A stretch of DNA of 41,141 nucleotides from Candidatus Zipacnadia bacterium. GTDB lineage: Bacteria > Armatimonadota > Zipacnadia > Zipacnadales > UBA5352. A program made the position numbers and the translations under genes. Below are positions 1 through 7,610 of the stretch, in pieces. Position 1 is the first letter of the stretch, and each line of letters begins with the position of its first letter. The stretch is from NCBI GenBank assembly GCA_029821635.1, contig JALGSW010000072.1, forward strand, positions 1 to 41,141, in the 5' to 3' direction. Below the pieces are notes generated by a model that did not search any database, was not told where the DNA came from, and worked only from the letters and a program-made list of their open reading frames with translations.

Positions 1-1
1 C

Positions 2-355
2 TGCGACGCGGCGTCGCTCTACGACCCGCAGAGCGATCGCTACGTCGGCTGGCGGAAGATGCACGTGGAGGCGCTGGAGAGCTGCATCAGCCAGGAGACG
101 GCCGATCTGCTCTGTGCGGAGCGCTTCGCGGCACTCTCGCGCCGGCCCGAGCACCTCGAGGTCTTCACGCCGCTGCTGCCGGAGGTGCGGATCGGGCAGG
201 TCGTCGAGGTCTACGGCGGCGAGAGCGTCGGAGCAGACGGCCAGCTCTACCGCGTCACTTCGGTGCGACATCGGCTCGACCGGCGGCGGGATGACGCGGG
301 GGCGGCGGTGACGCGCGTGACGGCGCGGTGGCTGGGTGCGGCCGCAACGGCATAA
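2..355 (+). CDS. Putative phage tail/baseplate-like protein, 5'-truncated at window edge
   Basis: Open frame continues upstream of the listed ATG to base 2 (CDAASLYDPQSDRYVGWRK-MHVEAL...). C-terminal 'RIGQVVEVYG...GQLYRVTSVRHRLD' resembles phage structural proteins; followed by holin-like and endolysin genes. Confidence 0.5.
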   Translation, partial: CDAASLYDPQSDRYVGWRKMHVEALESCISQETADLLCAERFAALSRRPEHLEVFTPLLPEVRIGQVVEVYGGESVGADGQLYRVTSVRHRLDRRRDDAGAAVTRVTARWLGAAATA

Positions 356-463
356 CAGGATCGGCGCTGCGCGCCGGCAGGATTGGACGGCAACGGCACA
401 GGGCCGCAACGGCATAACAGGATCGGCGCTGCGCGCCGGCAGGATTGGACGGCAACGGCACAG
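340..463. repeat. 62-bp tandem direct repeat, two copies
   Basis: 'ggccgcaacggcataacaggatcggcgctgcgcgccggcaggattggacggcaacggcaca' at 340-401 is repeated at 402-463. Confidence 0.95.
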
Positions 464-536
464 GATACGGCAAAGGCGACGGCAACGACCAGCAAGGTGT
501 ACGGCAACGGTGAGGGGACTGCAGTTCGCGTCGTTC

Positions 537-610
537 GTAGGACAGGCTTTCCAGCCTGTCAAGCCGTCGCGGAAGACTCAACGACTGACAGGCTGGAAAG
601 CCTGTCCTAC
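537..610. repeat. Pair of inverted 24-bp hairpin repeats (GACAGGCTGGAAAGCCTGTCCTAC family)
   Basis: gtaggacaggctttccagcctgtc (537-560) and its reverse complement gacaggctggaaagcctgtcctac (587-610); each unit is also internally palindromic. Confidence 0.95.
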
Positions 611-644
611 AACGGCTGACGGCGCACGAAGGGGCTGAGGCGAC

Positions 645-989
645 ATGGGGGAGATGAGCCACCTTGCGGCGAGCCTTGCGACCATGATCGATCAGGCGTG
701 GCCGTTCGTGCGCTGCACCGCGGCCGGAGTGCTGGGGGCGCTGGCGAACGTAGCGCTGGAGGATGAGGTGGTGGTGCTGCCGAGGCTGAGTGCCGGACGG
801 CTCTACCTGGGCTTCCTCGGCAACCTGGTGGTGTCGGTGACCATGGCGCACGTGGTGAACCACGACTTCGGCACCGCGTTTTTCGCGGCAGTGTGCGGCA
901 CAACCACGCTGCGGACGTTCAAGGCACGAATCGAGAGCGCATTCGAACATGAGTGGAAGGGGATAGGTGAGAGCGATGACGCCGGCTGA
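645..989 (+). CDS. Small hypothetical membrane protein (phage-like region)
   Basis: 114-aa ORF with hydrophobic segments, located between tail-like and lysis genes. Confidence 0.55.
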   Translation: MGEMSHLAASLATMIDQAWPFVRCTAAGVLGALANVALEDEVVVLPRLSAGRLYLGFLGNLVVSVTMAHVVNHDFGTAFFAAVCGTTTLRTFKARIESAFEHEWKGIGESDDAG

Positions 990-1269
990 GCTTGTGTGCG
1001 CACAGGTGCTCACGGCGGGCTGCGAGGCAGCGTTTCTCGGCGGCGCCGTCTGCGTGTGGCGCGCCCTGATGCGCCTGCGCGTGAACGGCCCCTGTCAGCT
1101 CGGCATCGGCCTGCTGGTGCTGCTGCGCGTGAGCGCGATGGCGGGCGTAATGAACGGCGCGAACGCCAGCCCGCTCGACTACGCGTGGCTGACCGAAGCG
1201 ATGTTCAGCTTCGTATTCCTCTACACGCTCTACCACATGGGCGTGTTGATCGCGATGTGCAGACGGTAG
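976..1269 (+). CDS. Small hypothetical membrane protein (phage-like region)
   Basis: Overlaps the previous ORF by 14 nt; several hydrophobic helices (CQLGIGLLVLLRVSAM..., FSFVFLYTLYHMGVLIAM). Confidence 0.55.
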   Translation: MTPAELVCAQVLTAGCEAAFLGGAVCVWRALMRLRVNGPCQLGIGLLVLLRVSAMAGVMNGANASPLDYAWLTEAMFSFVFLYTLYHMGVLIAMCRR

Positions 1270-1278
1270 GACGGGACG

Positions 1279-1512
1279 GCCTCTCCCCCCCGGCCCCCTT
1301 TCCTCCCTGTGACTTCGCTGCGCGAAGTCCTGCGGGAGAGGGGGCGAAAGACGGGATGTGCCGTTGCTCAGCCGTATGGAGCGGAGGGGCTTTAGCCGCT
1401 CCGAATGGTCCGTGGCCGTTCGGTTGTGTGGTGCGCGAACGGCCGACGCATCCAGACGACGGGATGCGTCGCTCCAAACGGCAACGGCTGACGGGCAGGA
1501 TGCCCGTCCTAC
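1279..1512. repeat. Composite intergenic repeat island B
   Basis: C-rich/G-rich outer-arm hairpin with inner gacttcgc/gcgaagtc (about 1279-1346), GGAGCGG...CCGCTCC hairpin (1378-1402), gacgcatc...gatgcgtc (1445-1470), gacgggcaggatgcccgtcctac (1490-1512). Confidence 0.85.
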
Positions 1513-1559
1513 AAACGACTAACGGCAACGACTGACGACAACAACGAGGCGTCCGACGA

Positions 1560-1583
1560 GGGCCCGCCCACAGCGGCGGGCCC
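1560..1583 (+). terminator. GC hairpin followed by TATCATTT; possible terminator or phage intergenic element
   Basis: gggcccgcc (1560-1568) / ggcgggccc (1575-1583) perfect 9-bp stem with 6-nt loop. Confidence 0.45.
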
Positions 1584-1607
1584 TATCATTTGCAGGGAGG
1601 CGATCGC

Positions 1608-1895
1608 ATGATCGAGGTCATCGGAGGATGGTTGCAGGACGTGCTGCTGCCGAGCTTCAGCACGCTGGTTCTCGCCGCGGTCTTCGGGCTGGTGCGCAGG
1701 TACGTGCAGCGGCTCAACGACGAGAAGCTGCGCCAGCTCCTGCTCGAGCTGGTGAGGGCGGCCGAGCAGATCTACGGGCCTGGCAACGGCGAGGCGAAGC
1801 GGGCCTACGTCGAGGAGAAGCTCAAGCAGTCCGGCTACACGAGCGTCGAGCGTGAGAAGCTCGAGGCGGCCGTATACGCGCTGAGCGGCGCCTGA
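1608..1895 (+). CDS. Phage holin-like protein
   Basis: ATG at 1608 within the 1590 ORF. One N-terminal TM segment (VLLPSFSTLVLAAVFGLV) then a helical tail 'QLLLELVRAAEQIYGPGNGEAKRAYVEEKLKQSGY' typical of LLH-type phage holins. Next to the endolysin. Confidence 0.75.
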   Translation: MIEVIGGWLQDVLLPSFSTLVLAAVFGLVRRYVQRLNDEKLRQLLLELVRAAEQIYGPGNGEAKRAYVEEKLKQSGYTSVEREKLEAAVYALSGA

Positions 1896-1932
1896 GCGAC
1901 CGCCAGGAACTGAGAGCGCAGCAGCGATCCGC

Positions 1933-1960
1933 GCGAGGCCCGGAGCAATCCGGGCCTCGC
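1933..1960. repeat. Perfect 11-bp GC hairpin between holin-like and endolysin genes
   Basis: gcgaggcccgg (1933-1943), agcaat loop, ccgggcctcgc (1950-1960). Confidence 0.8.
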
Positions 1961-1985
1961 ACGCGTACACTGGGGAGGTCGGAGC

Positions 1986-2660
1986 ATGGCGACGGAGCGG
2001 CAGGTCAGCATGGCGCAGTTCCGCGCGCACCTCGACGCGATCGAGGTCGGGCGCGGGATCGACGAGGTCGTAGTGCACCACACGTGGAGCCCGGCGGCGA
2101 GCGACTACCGAGGGATCCACACGGTGCGCGCCGTGCGGCGCTACCACGTGGACGTGCGCGGCTGGTCGGACAACGGATACCACGTGATGATCGGACCGAG
2201 CGGCGCGATCTTCCTCTGCAGACCGATCGAGCGCTCGGGCGCGCATGTCTCCGGCCGCAACGCGCACACCATCGGCGTCTCGTTCATCGCGAACTTCGAC
2301 AGGGACGAGCCGGGGCGCTACGCGGGCCTGGGCGTCGGGCACGAGGTCGTCGCGGCGCTGCTGGCGCGCTTCGACCTGAGCACGAAGGCCATCCGCTTCC
2401 ACCGTGAGTTCGCCAGCAAGACCTGCCCCGGCCTGAAGCTGGGGCTCGCGCAGTTCCGAGAGGCCGTCGCGAACGTGGCCACGAGCGGCCCCGCCGCGCA
2501 GCCGAAGGTGGTGCTGCTGCCCGGCGGCGAGGTGATCGAGTGCAACGCGGCTGTCGAGGACGGCGTGACGCGCGTGGACCTGCGGCGGCTGGCGGAGGCG
2601 CTGGGGTGCACCGTGCACGATCATCTGAAGGACCAGGGGAAGGTGTATCTGGCGCGGTGA
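1986..2660 (+). CDS. N-acetylmuramoyl-L-alanine amidase (Amidase_2/PGRP-like endolysin)
   Basis: VVVHHTWSP, YHVMIGPSGAIFLCRPIERSGAHVSG, NAHTIGVSFI, FHREFASKTCPG: zinc-ligand pattern of Amidase_2. Follows the holin-like gene. Confidence 0.85.
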   Translation: MATERQVSMAQFRAHLDAIEVGRGIDEVVVHHTWSPAASDYRGIHTVRAVRRYHVDVRGWSDNGYHVMIGPSGAIFLCRPIERSGAHVSGRNAHTIGVSFIANFDRDEPGRYAGLGVGHEVVAALLARFDLSTKAIRFHREFASKTCPGLKLGLAQFREAVANVATSGPAAQPKVVLLPGGEVIECNAAVEDGVTRVDLRRLAEALGCTVHDHLKDQGKVYLAR

Positions 2661-2665
2661 ACGGC

Positions 2666-2730
2666 GGCCCCTCCCCCGGCCCCCTCCCCCTTTCGGCGCA
2701 AACGGCGCGCCGACGGCGGGAGAGGGGGAG
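2666..2730. repeat. C-rich/G-rich outer-arm hairpin repeat, copy C1
   Basis: ggcccctcccccggccccctccccctttcggcgcaaacggcgcgccgacggcgggagagggggag; near-identical copy at 2852-2916. Confidence 0.9.
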
Positions 2731-2792
2731 GACGGAAACGACGACGGACTTCGCGCGACTTCGCAAGCGCACCTCGGTGGCGCGTCATCCTT

Positions 2793-2832
2793 GCCGTTCG
2801 TGGCGCAGGCTTCCCAGCCTGCGGTCGTTCGG
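2793..2832. repeat. GCAGGCTTCCCAGCCTGC hairpin repeat
   Basis: gccgttcgtggcgcaggcttcccagcctgcggtcgttcgg; near-identical at 4688-4728, related copy at 9025-9059. Confidence 0.9.
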
Positions 2833-2851
2833 CTCGGAGGTAGCCGACGGC

Positions 2852-2916
2852 GCCCCTCCCCCCGGCCCCCTCCCCCTTTCGGCGCAAACGGCGCGCCGAC
2901 GGCGGGAGAGGGGGAG
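2852..2916. repeat. C-rich/G-rich outer-arm hairpin repeat, copy C2
   Basis: Near-identical to 2666-2730. Confidence 0.9.
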
Positions 2917-2983
2917 AACGACAGTCCCCTTGCGCCCCGCGCCCGTTGCGCGTAATCTACCACCTCGGAGGAGGCGGCATCGG

Positions 2984-4648
2984 GTGGCAGAGGAACGCGT
3001 GACAGAGACTGAGAACGAGGCCGGGCAGGAGGCGCGATGGCTCGACCGCGTCGGCTGGCGCGAGACCATCATGCTCGTGCTCGGCCTGCTCGTGCTGCGC
3101 ATCATCTACCTCGTCTGGCTCAGCCCCTGGGAACTCATCGCCGATGAGGCGCACTACTGGGAGTGGTCGCGCCACCTCAGCCTCTCCTACTACTCCAAAG
3201 GCCCCGGCATCGCATGGATGATCGCCGCCAGCACCGGCCTGTTTGGCGTCAGCGAATGGGCGGTGCGCATCCCCGCGGCGCTGTCGTCGGCCATCAGCGC
3301 ACTCGTCCTCGCCCGCCTCACCAACGACGTTACCCGCGATCAGCGCGCCGGATTCCTCGCAGTCGTCGCATTCTCCCTCATCCCGATCTTCCAGCTCGAA
3401 GGCGTCCTCATGACCATCGACCCACCCTTCATGACCTCGTGGCTGATCTGCGCGTGGATCGCGTGGCACGCCTTCAGCGCCCACGCGCGCGGCAAGCGGC
3501 CATGGCTGCTGTGGGCGGCGCTCGGGCTGGCGATGGGCGGCGGCTTCCTCGTGAAGTACATCATCGTGCTGCTCGCCCCCGGTCTGCTGCTCTACGCCGT
3601 CCTCCGGCGCCGCGAGCTGAGCTGGGACCGGTGGCTGGTGATCGCCATCGCGATCGTGCTGATCGGCTTCCTCATCGGCATCTCCCCGTGGATCGTCTGG
3701 AACTCGCAGAACGGCTGGCCCGCGGTGCGCCACGAACTCGGCCACCTCGGCGCGCCCGGTGGCGACGTCCCACCTCAGTGGGAGGAGCCGCACGGGATCG
3801 GCTCGCTGCTGGAGCTGATCGGCACGCAGGTCGGCGTGATCGGGCCGCCGGCGTTCGTGCTGCTCGTGCTCGCGACCGTGCGGTCGATCCGGCGGCGCGG
3901 CGAGGCGCCCGAACGCTGGCCCGCGCACTGCTTCCTCATGAGCGTCGGCCTGCCAACGATCGCCTTCTTCGCGCTCGCCTCGCTGAAGACCGGCGTGGAG
4001 GCGAACTGGCCGGTGAGCGGCTACCTGACGCTGCTGGCGATCGTGGCGGAATACTCGGTGGCGGACATCCCCCGGTGGCTGCGGGAGCGGCGGGGGTGGC
4101 TGCGGCACGCACGGGCCGCGCGCGAGGCAGGCGTGCAGCCGCCGCGGTCGCCGCGCAGCGCATGGGTTGTAGGCTGGCGCTGGATGATCGGCTGGGGGCT
4201 GGTGACCGCGACGATCGTGACTTTCCCGACCGCGTGGGCGCGCATGCCGGTGATCGGCAAAGCGGTGCCGATGTTCCGGATCGCCGGCGCGCGGGAGATG
4301 GCGGGATACGTCGATGGACTGCGCGCGACGCTGCGCGAAAGCACGGGCAAGGAGCCGTTCGTGATCGCGGGCTCATACGGCGAGGCGAGCCGGCTCGCGT
4401 TCTACCTCAAGGGCCGCCCGACCACCTACGACGCGGGGAAGTACGTGGGCCGGCGGGAGTCGCAATACAACTACTGGGCGGACACGGACCTGAGCGATCC
4501 GGCGCTGCTGGGGCGGCCCGCGGTGATGGTGCTCAAGCCCGCGGAGAAGTGGGAGGATGCGTTCGGGTTCGCGACCTTCGGGACGATGCAGGAAGAGCCT
4601 CCGGTGCACGTGGGGACGGGGTACGGTGGGCTGAAGGGGGAAGAGTGA
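2984..4648 (+). CDS. Glycosyltransferase family 39 (ArnT/PMT_2-like) integral membrane protein
   Basis: WELIADEAHYWEWSRHLSLSYYSKGPGIAWM is the DE-containing loop typical of ArnT/PMT_2 enzymes; many TM helices. GTG start at 2984 preceded by ggaggagg (2967-2974). Confidence 0.85.
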   Translation: MAEERVTETENEAGQEARWLDRVGWRETIMLVLGLLVLRIIYLVWLSPWELIADEAHYWEWSRHLSLSYYSKGPGIAWMIAASTGLFGVSEWAVRIPAALSSAISALVLARLTNDVTRDQRAGFLAVVAFSLIPIFQLEGVLMTIDPPFMTSWLICAWIAWHAFSAHARGKRPWLLWAALGLAMGGGFLVKYIIVLLAPGLLLYAVLRRRELSWDRWLVIAIAIVLIGFLIGISPWIVWNSQNGWPAVRHELGHLGAPGGDVPPQWEEPHGIGSLLELIGTQVGVIGPPAFVLLVLATVRSIRRRGEAPERWPAHCFLMSVGLPTIAFFALASLKTGVEANWPVSGYLTLLAIVAEYSVADIPRWLRERRGWLRHARAAREAGVQPPRSPRSAWVVGWRWMIGWGLVTATIVTFPTAWARMPVIGKAVPMFRIAGAREMAGYVDGLRATLRESTGKEPFVIAGSYGEASRLAFYLKGRPTTYDAGKYVGRRESQYNYWADTDLSDPALLGRPAVMVLKPAEKWEDAFGFATFGTMQEEPPVHVGTGYGGLKGEE

Positions 4649-4687
4649 AACTGGGGACGGTCCACGGCGGCCGCTGGGCTTCATCAA

Positions 4688-4868
4688 TGCCGTTCGTGGC
4701 GCAGGCTTCCCAGCCTGCGGTCGTTCGGCGAACGGATGACGGCGGCGGCCAACGGCGTGCGGGCGGGGGCGCCCGCACTACGGAACGGCAACGGCGACGG
4801 GCAGGATGCCCGTCCTACAAACGGATTACAGCAACGACAACAGCCGACGGGCGAGACGCCCGTCGCAC
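4688..4868. repeat. Composite intergenic repeat island D: four different hairpins in a row
   Basis: GCAGGC unit (4688-4728), gtgcgggcgggggcgcccgcac (4756-4776), gacgggcaggatgcccgtcctac (4795-4817), gacgggcgagacgcccgtcgcac (4845-4868), separated by aacggc-type linkers. Confidence 0.9.
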
Positions 4869-4882
4869 GATTAGGCCGTCGG

Positions 4883-4935
4883 CCCCCCTCGACAAGCCTC
4901 CCCGCCCGGTGTATCATAGCCCCGGCGCGTCGAGG
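4883..4935 (+). promoter_or_regulatory. Promoter-like direct repeat, copy 1 (TCGACA-17-TATCAT)
   Basis: tcgaca 4889-4894, 17-bp spacer, tatcat 4912-4917; bracketed by cctcgac (4887-4893)/gtcgagg (4929-4935). Confidence 0.6.
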
Positions 4936-4992
4936 AACGCACGTCGCGGCAGGTCACGCGTCCGACTGGTCGTCACAGACTACATCCCCCGC

Positions 4993-5184
4993 TCAGTCGT
5001 CTTCTGCAGAGAGCCGAAGTAGCTCCTCAACGTCTACCTTGAAGTCTGTCTGAATTGCGCCGACGGCCCGCTTCCACCAGCGCTTGGTCTGCGGCGAAAG
5101 CTCCTCGTCAAGGCGGGCGTCCAGATCCGGGTCCCCCGTGAAGACCGGCGGCGCGTCCCCCTCTACCGTCCGCGTGTCCGCCAT
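4993..5184 (-). CDS. Small conserved-looking hypothetical protein (63 aa, acidic)
   Basis: MADTRTVEGDAPPVFTGDPDLDARLDEELSPQTKRWWKRAVGAIQTDFKVDVEELLRLSAEDD; ATG at complement 5182-5184 preceded by ggaggagcgg on the minus strand. Confidence 0.6.
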   Translation of the reverse strand: MADTRTVEGDAPPVFTGDPDLDARLDEELSPQTKRWWKRAVGAIQTDFKVDVEELLRLSAEDD

Positions 5185-5261
5185 CGAGGTCCGCTCCTCC
5201 ACAACTCGTCTGCACCGGTCACGATCAGTATACCCGCCCGCGACCCTCCCCGCAACATCCG

Positions 5262-5315
5262 CCCCCCTCGACAAGCCTCCCCCACCCGGTGTATCATAGC
5301 CCCGGCGCGTCGAGG
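5262..5315 (+). promoter_or_regulatory. Promoter-like direct repeat, copy 2 upstream of gatB (TCGACA-18-TATCAT)
   Basis: tcgaca 5268-5273, 18-bp spacer, tatcat 5292-5297; same sequence as copy 1 with 1-bp spacer expansion; cctcgac (5266-5272)/gtcgagg (5309-5315). Confidence 0.65.
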
Positions 5316-5410
5316 GAGCCGTGCGCGCATGCGCGGCCCCTCCTCCCAACTACCCGGTGCTGGCACCGCCAGCACACCCAATTCCCGCAGTCAGCCGTAA
5401 GGTGATTCAG

Positions 5411-6826
5411 ATGGCCATGGAGCCCATGATCGGACTGGAAGTTCACGTCCAACTCGACACCGACTCGAAGATCGCGGAGCCCAACTCCAACGTCTGCCCG
5501 ACCTGCCTCGGCCTCCCCGGCTCCCTGCCGGTGCCGAACCGCAAAGCCGTCGAGTACGTCATCCTCACCGGCGCGGCGCTGGGCTGCAGCGTCGCCGAAC
5601 GCTGCCGGTTCGCGCGGAAGAACTACTTCTACCCGGACCTGCCCAAGAACTTCCAGATATCCCAGTACGATGAGCCGCTCACCTTCGGCGGCTACATCGA
5701 CCTGATCGTGGATGGCGAGCCCGTGCGCATCCGCGTCCGGCGCGCGCACCTCGAAGAGGACACCGGCAAGAACATCCACCTCGCGTCAGGCTCCACGCTG
5801 GTCGAATACAACCGCGGCGGGACCCCGCTGATGGAGGTCGTCACCGAGCCGGACTTCACCACCGCGGAGCAGTGCCGCGAGTACCTCACGCAACTGCGGC
5901 TGATCCTGCGCGGCATCGGCGTCTCCACCGCGAACATGGACGAGGGCGCGATGCGCGCCGAGCCAACCGTGAACCTCAACGACCGCCAGACGGGTGAGGC
6001 CACGCCGACTGTCGAGATCAAGAACCTCAACTCCATCCGCTCGGTCTACGAGGCGGTCAAGTACGAGATCGCCCGCCAGCGCAAAGCCGTCAAGGAAGGG
6101 CGCGAGGGCGAACTGTTCCAGCAGACGCGCCGCTGGGACGAGAACAACGGCGTCACCGCGCTGATGCGGCGCAAAGAGACCTCCGACGACTACATGTACT
6201 TCCCCGAGCCCGACCTGGTGCCGTTGGAGCCGGACCCGGACTGGGTCCGCGAGATTGTCGGGAGCTGCCCCGAGTTGCCCGCAGCGCGCTGCGAGCGCTT
6301 CTGCGCCGAGTACGAGCTGCCCGAGTACGATGCGGGCGTGCTGACCGAGACGCGGGAGCTTGCCGACTACTTCGAGGACGCCTGTAAAGCCTTCGGCGGC
6401 GCGGCCAAGACCGTCAGCAACTGGGTGATGGGCGATCTGACGAGCCTGCTCAACGAGGCGAACATTGGGATCGCGGACAGCACGGTCTCGTGCGAGAAGC
6501 TCGCGGAGCTGCTGCGGCTCATCGACGACAACGTGATCTCCGGGAAGATCGCCAAGGATGTGCTGGCGACGATGTTCGAGACCGGCAAGTTGGCGGCGGA
6601 GATCGTGGCGGATGAGGGGCTCGAGCAGATCTCCGACACCGGCGCGCTGGAGAGCGTGATCGACGAGGTGATCGCCGAGAACCCCGGCCCGGTGCAGGAC
6701 GTGCGCGACGGGAAGGGCAAGGCGATCGGCTTCCTCGTAGGGCAGGTCATGAAGAAGACGCAGGGGCAGGCGAATCCGGGCATGGTGAACGAGATGCTGC
6801 GGGCGAGAGTGGAAAGTGAAGGGTGA
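5411..6826 (+). CDS. gatB: Asp-tRNA(Asn)/Glu-tRNA(Gln) amidotransferase subunit GatB
   Basis: MEPMIGLEVHVQLDTDSKIAEPNSNVCPTCLGLPGSLPVPNRKAVEY..., YFYPDLPKNFQISQYD, YNRGGTPLMEVVTEPD: unmistakable GatB motifs. Confidence 0.97.
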   Translation: MAMEPMIGLEVHVQLDTDSKIAEPNSNVCPTCLGLPGSLPVPNRKAVEYVILTGAALGCSVAERCRFARKNYFYPDLPKNFQISQYDEPLTFGGYIDLIVDGEPVRIRVRRAHLEEDTGKNIHLASGSTLVEYNRGGTPLMEVVTEPDFTTAEQCREYLTQLRLILRGIGVSTANMDEGAMRAEPTVNLNDRQTGEATPTVEIKNLNSIRSVYEAVKYEIARQRKAVKEGREGELFQQTRRWDENNGVTALMRRKETSDDYMYFPEPDLVPLEPDPDWVREIVGSCPELPAARCERFCAEYELPEYDAGVLTETRELADYFEDACKAFGGAAKTVSNWVMGDLTSLLNEANIGIADSTVSCEKLAELLRLIDDNVISGKIAKDVLATMFETGKLAAEIVADEGLEQISDTGALESVIDEVIAENPGPVQDVRDGKGKAIGFLVGQVMKKTQGQANPGMVNEMLRARVESEG

Positions 6827-6891
6827 AGAGTGAAGACGGGGACGGCTACCTCACCCCCCGGAACCCTCTCCCTGGCGAGGCCACCTGAGCC

Positions 6892-7290
6892 ATGATCTCC
6901 GATCGCGCCGAGCGATGGATCGCGGATGCGCGCATCGACCTCGAAGCAGCACGCGTGCTCTCACAGCACGTCATCGCCAACCACGCCATCTTCCACGCCC
7001 GGCAGGCCGTCGAGAAGCTCCTCAAGTGCGGCTACCCGATCATGCTCACGCGGCCCATGCCCCGCGAACACTCCCTGCAGGCGATGGTCCACGACGTCTT
7101 CGGGAGGATACCCGAGCCGATCTGGGCAATCATCAAGAAGCTGAACCCGTTCTACATGTCCACGCGCTACGTCGATGCCGCCGGCGGGCCACCCTCGGAG
7201 CAGTTTGAGCCTGAGGACGCGCACGAAGCCGTCGAGCTGGCACAGGAGGCCTTCGAGTGGATCGAGGCGCAGTACCGCGAGAAGAGCTGA
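6892..7290 (+). CDS. HEPN domain protein (PF05168-like)
   Basis: ARIDLEAARVLSQHVIANHAIFHARQAVEKLLKCGYPIMLTRPMPREHSLQAMV and partner nucleotidyltransferase downstream. Confidence 0.85.
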   Translation: MISDRAERWIADARIDLEAARVLSQHVIANHAIFHARQAVEKLLKCGYPIMLTRPMPREHSLQAMVHDVFGRIPEPIWAIIKKLNPFYMSTRYVDAAGGPPSEQFEPEDAHEAVELAQEAFEWIEAQYREKS

Positions 7291-7610
7291 TCGAGGAGAT
7301 TCGCCGGTTCATGCGGCGCATCGGGGTCGAGCACGCGATCTTCTTCGGCTCGCGCCAGCGCGGCGATGAGCGCCCGCACTCGGACCTGAACCTCGTGCTG
7401 CTCGACGAACGCTTCGCCGGGCGGTCGCTCGGCAAGCTGCTGCCCGAACTGCAGCAGGCGTGGAAAATCGACGTGCAGGTGGAGCTGCTCCCCTGCTCGC
7501 CCGAGGAGTTCGTGGAGATGCAGGAGTGGAACACGCTGGCGTGCGAGGCCTGCGAGAGCGGCCTGCACATACACCTTGACGAGGCCGCGAACGAGGAGAG
7601 CGACCGATGA
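7257..7610 (+). CDS. MNT-type nucleotidyltransferase domain protein
   Basis: AIFFGSRQRGDERPHSDLNLVLLDE (GSX10DXN). GTG start at 7257 with AGGAGG at 7244-7249; overlaps HEPN gene by 34 nt. Confidence 0.8.
   Translation: MDRGAVPREELIEEIRRFMRRIGVEHAIFFGSRQRGDERPHSDLNLVLLDERFAGRSLGKLLPELQQAWKIDVQVELLPCSPEEFVEMQEWNTLACEACESGLHIHLDEAANEESDR

Noticed and set aside
537-610. Insertion sequence or MITE with terminal inverted repeats
   Set aside because: Each arm is itself a palindromic dispersed unit, the gap is only 26 bp, and no target-site duplication or transposase is evident.
2540-2983. N-terminal extension of the glycosyltransferase ORF back to 2540
   Set aside because: The extension translates through the endolysin 3' end and two copies of the intergenic repeat (PSPGPLPLSAQTARRRRERGRT); the GTG at 2984 has a good SD.
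4688-4868. CRISPR array
   Set aside because: Hairpin units differ from each other, spacing is irregular and no unique regular spacers or cas genes are present.
3163-5022. 619-aa plus-strand ORF overlapping the glycosyltransferase
   Set aside because: Out-of-frame Arg-rich translation; no domain signal.
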